The translations under genes were made by a program, and so were the position numbers. The notes under the pieces were generated by a model. It saw only the letters and a program-made list of their open reading frames with translations. It ran no database searches and was not told the origin of the DNA. From Oscillospiraceae bacterium (lineage in GTDB: Bacteria; Bacillota; Clostridia; Oscillospirales; Ruminococcaceae), in assembly GCA_017847875.1 (NCBI GenBank), contig JAGASN010000020.1:62001-126000 (forward strand): a stretch of DNA of 64,000 nucleotides, given 5' to 3'. Shown here piece after piece: positions 53,146 to 59,480 of this stretch. Numbering within the stretch: position 1 is the first letter of the stretch; every line of letters begins with the position of its first letter.

Positions 53146-53169
53146 AGTACCTCCGAAAAAACATATCAT

Positions 53170-53200
53170 AAAAGGCGTTTCGATAGCTGAAACGCCTTTT
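53170..53200 (-). terminator. Terminator of hisS-aspS
   Basis: AAAAGGCGTTTC (53170-53181) and GAAACGCCTTTT (53189-53200) form a 12-bp stem with a short loop between aspS and pncC. Confidence 0.85.
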
Positions 53201-53209
53201 TCTTTATAA

Positions 53210-54985
53210 TTATTCTTCGTTTTTTACGATGGTAATATGCAGTTCATCAAGGTTTTTCCGGTCAACCTCGGTGGGGCACTGGGTCATAAGTTCGCTTGCG
53301 GTCTGAACCTTCGGGAAAGCGATAACGTCGCGGATGGAAGGACGGTCAAGCATAAGCATGACCATTCTGTCAAGGCCGAAAGCCATTCCGCCGTGGGGCG
53401 GAACACCGTATTTTTCAGCGTCGAGAAGGAATCCGAAACGAGCCTGGGCAACTTCTTCGGAAAGACCGAGGGCCTGGAGCATTTTATCCTGAATTTCGGT
53501 GTCGCTGATACGGATAGAGCCGCCGCCGAGTTCGCAACCGTTGAGAACCATATCATAAGCTCTTGCGTAGCAATCGCCGGGATCGGACATAAGTTTATCT
53601 TCGTCGCCGGGTCTCGGGCAGGTGAAAGGATGATGTTTTGCCATCCAGCGGTTTTCCTCGTCGCTCCACTCGAAAAGCGGGAAATCGGTTACCCAAAGGA
53701 AGTTATAGGTACCTTTGGGAATAAGGTCAAGGCGTTTTCCAAGTTCAAGACGAAGTGCTCCGAGAGAATCGAAAACGATATCGTTTCTGCTGTCCGCAAC
53801 GATGAAGAGAACGTCGCCGGTTTCTGCGCCGAGTCTTTCGCGGATAGCGAGTTTTTCTTCTTCGGTAAGGAATTTTTCATAGCTGGAGGTTTCGCCGTCC
53901 GGGTTAAGTCTGGTCCAGGCAAGACCTTTTGCTTTATAGAGTTTTACAACTTCGGTGAGCTTGTCGATTTCTTTTCTGGTGAAAACGGAAGCTGCGCCTT
54001 TTGCGTTGATTGCGCGTACGGAACCTTTTTCAAGTGCGCCTGCAAAAACTTTGAATTCGCAGTTTTTGAGAAGGTCGGAAAGGTCGCAAAGTTCAAGACC
54101 GAAGCGGGTATCCGGTTTGTCGGAACCGAAACGGGCCATTGCTTCGTTGAAGGTGAGTCTTTCAAAAGGAGTGGGAACGTCATAATCAAGAACGTCCTTG
54201 AAAACGCGTTTAACAAGACCTTCGTTGAGGGTCATAACGTCGTTTTCATCAACAAAGCTCATCTCCATATCAATCTGGGTGAATTCGGGCTGGCGGTCAG
54301 CGCGAAGGTCTTCGTCGCGGAAGCATCTTGCAACCTGCATATATCTGTCACAGCCGGACATCATAAGGAGCTGTTTATAAAGCTGGGGGCTCTGGGGAAG
54401 AGCATAGAAGCATCCGGGATGAACACGGGAAGGAACAAGATAGTCCCGTGCGCCTTCGGGGGTGGATTTGATGAGATTCGGAGTTTCAATTTCCATAAAG
54501 CCGTTTTCATCGTAATAATCGCGGGCGGATTTTACGATTTTGTGGCGCATCATAAGGATATTCTGCATTTCGCCGCGGCGAAGGTCAAGATAACGATATT
54601 TAAGGCGAAGGTCCTCTTTTGCGTTGCAGTTATCGCTGATTTCAAAAGGAGGGGTCTGGCTTTTTGCAAGGATGAAAAGTTCGGTAACAAAAAGCTCAAC
54701 TGCGCCGGTGGGGATTTCGGTGTTGACGGATTCGCGTTTGCGGATAACGCCTTTTGCTTCAAGAACAAATTCTGCTCTTACGGAAGCTGCTTTTTCAAAA
54801 ACTTCTTTGTCGGTGCCGTCGCCGAAAGCAAGCTGAAGAATGCCGCTTCTGTCGCGAAGGTCGATGAAAATGAGGTTGCCGAGGTCGCGGGTTTTCTGAG
54901 CCCAACCGAAAACGACAACTTCTTTGCCGATATGGCTTTCGTTGAATTCACCGCAATATGCGGTGCGGTTATAACCGTTTATCAT
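53210..54985 (-). CDS. aspS: Aspartyl-tRNA synthetase
   Basis: AspRS charges tRNA-Asp. The 591-residue product is the bacterial long form: an OB-fold anticodon domain (VVVFGWAQKTRDLGNLIFIDLRDRSG, split), the class II catalytic core with motif 2 (ARCFRDEDLRADRQPEFTQID) and motif 3 (GMAFGLDRMVMLML), and the bacterial insertion domain in between. The N-terminal part RTAYCGEFN is typical. It follows hisS by 27 bases with GGAGGAATATA before the ATG. No dedicated T-box is visible before hisS-aspS. Confidence 0.96.
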   Translation of the reverse strand: MINGYNRTAYCGEFNESHIGKEVVVFGWAQKTRDLGNLIFIDLRDRSGILQLAFGDGTDKEVFEKAASVRAEFVLEAKGVIRKRESVNTEIPTGAVELFVTELFILAKSQTPPFEISDNCNAKEDLRLKYRYLDLRRGEMQNILMMRHKIVKSARDYYDENGFMEIETPNLIKSTPEGARDYLVPSRVHPGCFYALPQSPQLYKQLLMMSGCDRYMQVARCFRDEDLRADRQPEFTQIDMEMSFVDENDVMTLNEGLVKRVFKDVLDYDVPTPFERLTFNEAMARFGSDKPDTRFGLELCDLSDLLKNCEFKVFAGALEKGSVRAINAKGAASVFTRKEIDKLTEVVKLYKAKGLAWTRLNPDGETSSYEKFLTEEEKLAIRERLGAETGDVLFIVADSRNDIVFDSLGALRLELGKRLDLIPKGTYNFLWVTDFPLFEWSDEENRWMAKHHPFTCPRPGDEDKLMSDPGDCYARAYDMVLNGCELGGGSIRISDTEIQDKMLQALGLSEEVAQARFGFLLDAEKYGVPPHGGMAFGLDRMVMLMLDRPSIRDVIAFPKVQTASELMTQCPTEVDRKNLDELHITIVKNEE

Positions 54986-55012
54986 TTATATTCCTCCGTT
55001 ACGGATAATTTA

Positions 55013-56368
55013 TCAGAAATTTATTTCAGGCGGGATGTTGAGAGGGGTGAGGTTGGAAACCTCGTTTTCAATAACGCTTTCGAGAGAACCGAAAACGTCG
55101 CCGAGTCTTGCCTCATAAACAAATTCAATGAGTTCGTCGAGCTCAACCTCTTCGGATTCGCCGTTTACCATGTTTTTAACTTTAACTTTTCCTTCCTCAA
55201 GCTCGGAATCGCCGATTATGCAGGAAAGTTTTGCGCCGATTTTATCGGCATATTTCATCTGAGCTTTAACGCTTCTTCCGCAAAGGTCGCATTCCGCTTT
55301 AAAACCTTCTGCGCGAAGGGAGTTAACAAGGTTTGCGGCTTCAATGCTTGCCTTTGTTCCCATGGAACCGATGTAAATATCGCAGGTGCTTTCTTCCGGG
55401 AAGGAAACACCGGTGTTTTCCATAAGGAGAAGAAGTCTTTCAAGACCCATTGCAAAACCGATGCTGGGGGTTTTCGGTCCGCCGAGAAGTTCGATAAGTC
55501 CGTCATATCTTCCGCCGCCGCAAACGGTTCCCTGGGAACCGATGTTGGTACTTACGAATTCAAAAACGGTTCTGGTGTAATAATCAAGTCCGCGGACAAT
55601 GGTGGGGTTGACGGTATATTCAATGCCGATGGAATCGAGGCGCTCTTGGAGTTCATCAAAATGTGCCTGGCAGTCATCGCAGAGATAATCGAGAATTACC
55701 GGTGCGTCTTCGGCAATTTTATGGCAGATGGGGCTCTTGCAGTCGAGAATACGCATGGGGTTGCGTTCAAGTCTTTCACGGCAGGTTTCGCAAAGTTCCT
55801 CTTCGTGGCTGCGGAAATATTCCTTGAGCGCCTCGTTATATTTTGCTCTGCATTCCGGACAGCCGATGGAGTTGATTTCGAGTTCGATTCCTTCGATCTG
55901 GAGCTGGTCAAAAATCTGGCTGACCATTGCAATCATCTCTGCGTCCGCTGCGGGAGAAGCGGCACCGACCAGTTCCACACCGAACTGGTGGAACTCGCGG
56001 AGTCTTCCCGCCTGGGGTTTTTCATAACGGAAACAGCTGGTGAGATAGCTTGCTTTTACGGGAAGAGCGCCGTTGAGAAGTCCGTGTTCGATAAGGGTTC
56101 TCATGCAGCCGGCGGTTCCTTCCGGACGAAGGGTTATGGAGCGCTCGCCTTTATCAAGGAAAGTGTACATTTCTTTCTGAACAACGTCGGTGGAGTCGCC
56201 TACGCCTCTTGCAAAAAGTTCGGTGTGTTCAAAGGTAGGAAAACGAATTTCCTTAAAGCCGAAAGTTTCGGCAACCCTCATGGCAGTTTTTTCAACGTGC
56301 TGCCATTTTGCGCTCTGTTCGGGAAGAACGTCCTGGGTTCCCCTGGGCGCTTTTGTAAGAATAGCCAT
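55013..56368 (-). CDS. hisS: Histidyl-tRNA synthetase
   Basis: HisRS charges tRNA-His. The 451-residue product has motif 1 region (APRGTQDVLPEQ, FPTFEHTELFARGVG), motif 2 (LTSCFRYEKPQAGRLREFHQ), the histidine A motif LDYYTRTVFE (reads VRGLDYYTRTVFEF) and motif 3 (SIGFAMGLERLLLL). The C-terminal anticodon-binding domain ends in a short extension rich in Asn/Pro. A zinc-like cluster is seen in the insertion (CPEC, CETC). The upstream 90 bases are very AT-rich; the promoter could not be fixed exactly. Confidence 0.95.
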   Translation of the reverse strand: MAILTKAPRGTQDVLPEQSAKWQHVEKTAMRVAETFGFKEIRFPTFEHTELFARGVGDSTDVVQKEMYTFLDKGERSITLRPEGTAGCMRTLIEHGLLNGALPVKASYLTSCFRYEKPQAGRLREFHQFGVELVGAASPAADAEMIAMVSQIFDQLQIEGIELEINSIGCPECRAKYNEALKEYFRSHEEELCETCRERLERNPMRILDCKSPICHKIAEDAPVILDYLCDDCQAHFDELQERLDSIGIEYTVNPTIVRGLDYYTRTVFEFVSTNIGSQGTVCGGGRYDGLIELLGGPKTPSIGFAMGLERLLLLMENTGVSFPEESTCDIYIGSMGTKASIEAANLVNSLRAEGFKAECDLCGRSVKAQMKYADKIGAKLSCIIGDSELEEGKVKVKNMVNGESEEVELDELIEFVYEARLGDVFGSLESVIENEVSNLTPLNIPPEINF

Positions 56369-56459
56369 AAAATTACCTCTTATATAATTTTAATTATAAT
56401 AATCGAAAATAGTCTAAATTTAAATTAAATTATCGAAAATGGCATAACAAAGCCGTTTT

Positions 56460-56852
56460 TTAGTGAACAAGTTCGCGCCAATCAAGGTCGCCGCGTTCAA
56501 GAGCGTGGATAAGAGCTTCTGCGGTGGCAATGTTTGTTGCAACGGGAATATTGTGAACGTCGCAAAGGCGAAGAAGGGTTGTGTAATCAACATCCGGGTT
56601 CTGGTTCATCGGATCGCGGAAGAAAAGGAGAAGATCGATTTCGTTGCAGGCAATTCTGGAAGCAATCTGTTCACAGCCGCCGTGGCTTCCGCTGAGAAAA
56701 CGGGAAATTTTAAGACCGGTGGCATCCGCAACAAGTTTTCCGGTTCTGGAAGTGGAACAGAGTTTGTGCTTTCCGAGGATTCCGCAATAGGCGATGCAGA
56801 ACTGGACCATAAGTTCTTTTTTGGTGTCCTGTGCAATAATTGCAATATTCAT
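56460..56852 (-). CDS. mgsA: Methylglyoxal synthase
   Basis: MgsA converts dihydroxyacetone phosphate to methylglyoxal and phosphate, a glycolytic bypass used under phosphate stress. The 130-residue product has AIIAQDTKKELM, the phosphate loop LSGSHGGCEQIASRI, and the catalytic Asp region LLLFFRDPMNQNPDVD, then NIPVATNIATAEAL. The ATG at 56852 has GGAGG seven bases upstream. It follows the MinD-like gene by 15 bases. A hairpin at the end (AAAACGGC..GCCATTTT with one mismatch, 56436-56459) is a likely terminator. Confidence 0.95.
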   Translation of the reverse strand: MNIAIIAQDTKKELMVQFCIAYCGILGKHKLCSTSRTGKLVADATGLKISRFLSGSHGGCEQIASRIACNEIDLLLFFRDPMNQNPDVDYTTLLRLCDVHNIPVATNIATAEALIHALERGDLDWRELVH

Positions 56853-56867
56853 AAGCAAACCTCCTTT

Positions 56868-57599
56868 TTATTTAAAACCGAGGGGGATATTTTTACCGCG
56901 AATCCTTTCAGAGAGGTCGCGGAAAGTTTCAAAGTTAATTCCGGTGTCATCAAGGGGTTCTCCGGAATCCATGGCATCCCGGGTGGCGGGATCTTCCCAG
57001 ATAACTCCGATAAGCTGAAGCTCGCTTCCGTCGATGATTTCATCAAGATTTTTGAGCGGAGAAAGTTTTTTGGCTTTTTGCGGGCAACGTTCAATAACAA
57101 GCCGGCGTTCTTTTACTCCGGAATTTTGAAGAAGAATTCCGGCGGCTCTTGCTCCGCGAATTGAAGAAGGATCGGGAGTTGCCACAACAAGACCGAGATC
57201 GGCGCATCTTGCGGCGTTTTCAAGTTCCGGACCAATTCCCGCAGGGCAATCGAGAATTATGAATTCATAATAATCTCCGAGTGTTTTTGCAATTTTTCGG
57301 ATAACTTCATCGGTCACCATAACAGGTTTTGCCGCCGCCGCAATAAGCGAAAGATTGGGACAAAAGGGACAGTTTATAACCGCATCTTTGATTTCACAGG
57401 AACCGCGGATTACATCGCCCAAATCGAAAACAATGTTTTCGGAAACGCCGAGAGCAACGTCAAGGCTTCGCAGGCCCGAATCCAGTTCCACAAGAAGAAC
57501 TGTGCTTTTTCTGAAAGCAAAAGCTTCGCCCAAAAGCGCGGAAACAGTTGATTTTCCTGCTCCGCCTTTTCCGGAAGCAACCAGAATTATTTTTGCCAT
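56868..57599 (-). CDS. minD: MinD-like P-loop ATPase
   Basis: The protein is a MinD/ParA ATPase. It has the deviant Walker A loop VASGKGGAGKSTVSALLG, switch I (LVELDSGLRSLDVALG), switch II (FIILDCPAGIG), and PDPSSIRGARAAG. The 243-residue length from the ATG at 57599 is shorter than classical MinD (about 260-270), and the C-terminus (ERIRGKNIPLGFK) lacks the clear amphipathic Leu/Phe/Lys membrane-targeting helix. Neither minC nor minE is in the window. A septum-placement role is therefore tentative; it could be another MinD-group ATPase. Confidence 0.75.
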   Translation of the reverse strand: MAKIILVASGKGGAGKSTVSALLGEAFAFRKSTVLLVELDSGLRSLDVALGVSENIVFDLGDVIRGSCEIKDAVINCPFCPNLSLIAAAAKPVMVTDEVIRKIAKTLGDYYEFIILDCPAGIGPELENAARCADLGLVVATPDPSSIRGARAAGILLQNSGVKERRLVIERCPQKAKKLSPLKNLDEIIDGSELQLIGVIWEDPATRDAMDSGEPLDDTGINFETFRDLSERIRGKNIPLGFK

Positions 57600-57632
57600 T
57601 TCCGCACCTCTTTTCAACACTCATTCCATTTT

Positions 57633-57661
57633 ATTTTACCATATAATTGATAAAGTTGCAA
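57633..57661 (-). promoter_or_regulatory. Promoter of minD-mgsA
   Basis: On the minus strand TTGCAA (57656-57661), 17 bases, TAAAAT (57633-57638). Confidence 0.65.
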
Positions 57662-57720
57662 TAAGACGAAAGCGGTTTTTATCCGTCGATTTGTGCAGTT
57701 TTTGCAGGATTTTGGGCAAA

Positions 57721-57780
57721 AAGCCTCCCCTATCAGGGGAGGTGGATTTTGCTGAAGGCAAAAGACGGAAGGGTGGAATA
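57721..57780. repeat. Family A repeat module
   Basis: GCCTCCCCTATCAGGGGAGG hairpin, then a TTTTGCTGAAGGCAAAA hairpin and GACGGAAGGGTGG tail. The remaining 57662-57871 shows no gene. Confidence 0.7.
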
Positions 57781-57871
57781 AATAATCAGCAGTATCCCGG
57801 GTGCATTATTTGCGATTCGCAATTTTTCGGAAATATTTTACAAAATGTATTAAAGTTTTATAAATAATAAA

Positions 57872-57891
57872 AGCGCACCCGAAGGTGCGCT
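57872..57891 (-). terminator. Terminator of the XRE regulator gene
   Basis: AGCGCACC and GGTGCGCT pair around a four-base loop; on the minus strand TTTATTATTT follows. Confidence 0.85.
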
Positions 57892-57897
57892 GAAAAA

Positions 57898-58206
57898 TCA
57901 TTTGTTATTCATTGCGGAAACAACTTCCAGAACAGCGGATTTTTGTTTTGATGTAAGGCTGACCCAGCCTTCAAAAAGGTCTTTCAGTTCCGGAGAAAGT
58001 TCAACCGTTTCGCTTTCGCAGAAAAATTGGGAAAGGGTTATTCCAAAAGATTGGCAAATCGTTTCAAGGGTGCTTATGGAAGGCATTGTTCCGCGCTTGA
58101 AGATATTTGCAAGGGTGGATTCGGAAAGTCCGCATTCTTTTGAAAGCCTGTATTCAGACCAGCCGCGGTCTTTCATAAGTTGTTTTAATTTTGCATGAAC
58201 GTCCAT
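57898..58206 (-). CDS. XRE family transcriptional regulator
   Basis: The 102-residue protein is a compact HTH_XRE regulator. The DNA-binding domain (about residues 5-62) is LKQLMKDRGWSEYRLSKECG then LSESTLANIFKRGTMPSIST with LETICQSFGITLSQFF. The C-terminal 35 residues (ELSPELKDLFEGWVSLTSKQ) look like a dimerisation helix pair found in many clostridial XRE proteins. AGAGGAGGTG precedes the ATG. It is divergent from a small HTH gene; ATGTTGAAT-type half sites in between are plausible operators. Confidence 0.88.
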   Translation of the reverse strand: MDVHAKLKQLMKDRGWSEYRLSKECGLSESTLANIFKRGTMPSISTLETICQSFGITLSQFFCESETVELSPELKDLFEGWVSLTSKQKSAVLEVVSAMNNK

Positions 58207-58240
58207 AAAGCACCTCCTCTTTTGTATTTATTTTACCTTT

Positions 58241-58313
58241 ATGTTGAATTGTTTTATACTGAATACTTGTAATATTTTTACTGTTATGTTAAACTGTAAA
58301 TAACATTCAACAT
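58241..58313. promoter_or_regulatory. Divergent control region with ATGTTGAAT half sites
   Basis: ATGTTGAAT (58241-58249) and its exact inverse ATTCAACAT (58305-58313) flank the region, and a diverged copy ATGTTAAAC lies at 58286-58294. TTGTAA with TAAACT 17 bases later is a possible plus-strand promoter. These look like operators for the adjacent XRE protein. Confidence 0.5.
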
Positions 58314-58333
58314 GGTAACAAGGAGGAATGTGT

Positions 58334-58507
58334 GTGCCGAATGATATGGGAACAAAAGAAGCGGCGGAAAAATGGGGATATTCCCAAAATACTATTTCGG
58401 ATTGGTGTCGCAAAGGTCTTATAAAAGCGGAGCAGGACGCGCCGGGAAGTCCGTGGAGAATTCCGAAAGATACGGAATGTCCGAAAAAAATTAAAATTAA
58501 GAAATGA
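58334..58507 (+). CDS. Small excisionase-like helix-turn-helix protein
   Basis: The 57-residue product starts at a GTG eight bases after AGGAGG and reads MPNDMGTKEAAEKWGYSQNT followed by ISDWCRKGLIKAEQ and SPWRIPKD. The pattern TKEAAEKWG...VSDWCRKGLIK...WRIP is the MerR/excisionase-type HTH domain. It can bind DNA alone, as excisionases and small adaptors do. It ends 11 bases before the membrane protein gene, so the two are cotranscribed. No integrase is nearby, so a role in excision is unlikely; it may be a regulator. Confidence 0.72.
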   Translation: MPNDMGTKEAAEKWGYSQNTISDWCRKGLIKAEQDAPGSPWRIPKDTECPKKIKIKK

Positions 58508-58518
58508 GGAATTAAATA

Positions 58519-58896
58519 ATGAACGAGAATAATAAGATGTTTTGGCAGGCAATGTTTACTGTATTAATATTAGCAGCTTTTGGTGTGGTATGTTTTATTG
58601 CAGGTTCAGAAACAGATAGTGCGATTTTTGTTATTATTGGAATTGTTCTTATTGGTTTTGCGATTTGGTGTTTTGTGAATTTGATTAATGAACAGCAACA
58701 GAAAAGAGCAAAAAGCGATGATGATGAAAGTACAAGTATAGGATGCTCTACGTTTATGTGGGTAATAATAATCGCAATTATTATTGTATTTTTCACTATG
58801 TGTTCCGGTGGTGAAGTTGACAACAGCATAGCATATGATTCTGATGGTTTCCTCGGTTACAGCGATTCTTTCTGGGAATGGTGGGGTGACCAATAA
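58519..58896 (+). CDS. Small membrane protein of unknown function
   Basis: The 125-residue protein has three hydrophobic stretches: about residues 10-28 (MFTVLILAAFGVVCFIAG), 34-54 (AIFVIIGIVLIGFAIWCFV) and 79-94 (FMWVIIIAIIIVFFTMC). A charged loop (NEQQQKRAKSDDDEST) lies between the second and third. The tail is acidic and aromatic (GYSDSFWEWWGDQ). I recognise no family. Codon use is clearly more AT-rich than the surrounding genes, which fits recent transfer of the XRE-HTH-membrane cassette. Confidence 0.72.
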   Translation: MNENNKMFWQAMFTVLILAAFGVVCFIAGSETDSAIFVIIGIVLIGFAIWCFVNLINEQQQKRAKSDDDESTSIGCSTFMWVIIIAIIIVFFTMCSGGEVDNSIAYDSDGFLGYSDSFWEWWGDQ

Positions 58897-58904
58897 TTAA
58901 AAAC

Positions 58905-58939
58905 GGGCGGAAAAACGGGAGGATAATATCCGCACCTAC
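58905..58939. repeat. Degenerate family B repeat
   Basis: GGGCGG...GGATAATATCCGCACCTAC resembles the unit at 30985-31008 with an internal insertion and mismatches. Confidence 0.5.
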
Positions 58940-58943
58940 ATTA

Positions 58944-58975
58944 AAAAACCGCACTTGCTTGCAAGTGCGGTTTTT
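58944..58975. terminator. Bidirectional terminator
   Basis: AAAAACCGCACTTGC and GCAAGTGCGGTTTTT are exact complements separated by two bases, between the membrane protein gene (plus) and the HIT gene (minus). Confidence 0.92.
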
Positions 58976-58988
58976 GTTTAATTAATTA

Positions 58989-59327
58989 TCAGCCCGGAGG
59001 CCAGCCGAGGTTTCTTCCGGCAAGAACGTGGAAATGAAGGTGGGGAACGGTCTGTCCCGCTTCTTCGCCGTAGTTGGTAACAACACGGTAGCTTTCAATT
59101 CCCTTTTCCTTTGCGATTTTTGCGATGATTTCGAAGATATAAGCGACGATGCCGCTGTTTTCTTCGTTAATTTCGCCTGCGCCGGTGATGTGTTCCTTCG
59201 GAATCACAAGAAAATGGGTGGGAGCCTGGGGGTCAATGTCGTTGAAGGCGAGAACTTTTTCGTCTTCATAAACTTTGCTGCTGGGAATTATCCCTGCGGC
59301 AATTTTACAGAAAAGGCAGTTTTCCAT
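58989..59327 (-). CDS. HIT family hydrolase (HinT-like)
   Basis: HIT proteins hydrolyse nucleoside phosphoramidates or related adenylated compounds. The 112-residue product starts at the ATG at 59327 (MENCLFCKIAAGIIPS), with the CLFC half of a zinc site, and has the catalytic histidine triad VPHLHFHVLAGR. Length and ending (NLGWPPG) match bacterial HinT. The longer frame upstream is part of a family A repeat and is rejected. It lies downstream of alaS on the same strand, with the repeat in between. Confidence 0.93.
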   Translation of the reverse strand: MENCLFCKIAAGIIPSSKVYEDEKVLAFNDIDPQAPTHFLVIPKEHITGAGEINEENSGIVAYIFEIIAKIAKEKGIESYRVVTNYGEEAGQTVPHLHFHVLAGRNLGWPPG

Positions 59328-59345
59328 AAAGATTATGCTCCTTTC

Positions 59346-59472
59346 GTGAATTGCCTCCCTTGTCAAAGGGAGGGGAACCGTTGCGGTACGCACGGTGGAG
59401 GGGTTCCTTTAAATGAATCTCCCAGTCTTTCGCCTTCGGCGAAATCCAGCCTCCTTTAGGCAAGGTGACCTT
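59346..59472. repeat. Composite dispersed repeat, family A, two inverted modules
   Basis: The left module (59346-59412) has GCCTCCCTTGTCAAAGGGAGG, then a CCGTTGCGGTACGCACGG hairpin and GGAGGGGTT. The right one (59413-59472), inverted, has CGCCTTCGGCG and AATCTCCCAGTC with a CTCCTTTAGGCAAGG stem. Layout is the same as at 28541-28687, and the right modules are nearly identical. Confidence 0.8.
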
Positions 59473-59480
59473 ATAAAGAA

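Noticed and set aside
56369..56459. T-box before hisS-aspS
   Set aside because: Only 90 AT-rich bases lie upstream of hisS, too short, and the GGTGGTACC-type core is absent there.
57898..58507. Prophage or integrative element remnant
   Set aside because: XRE and excisionase-like proteins are present, but there is no integrase, structural gene, or flanking direct repeat, so only a small cassette can be claimed.
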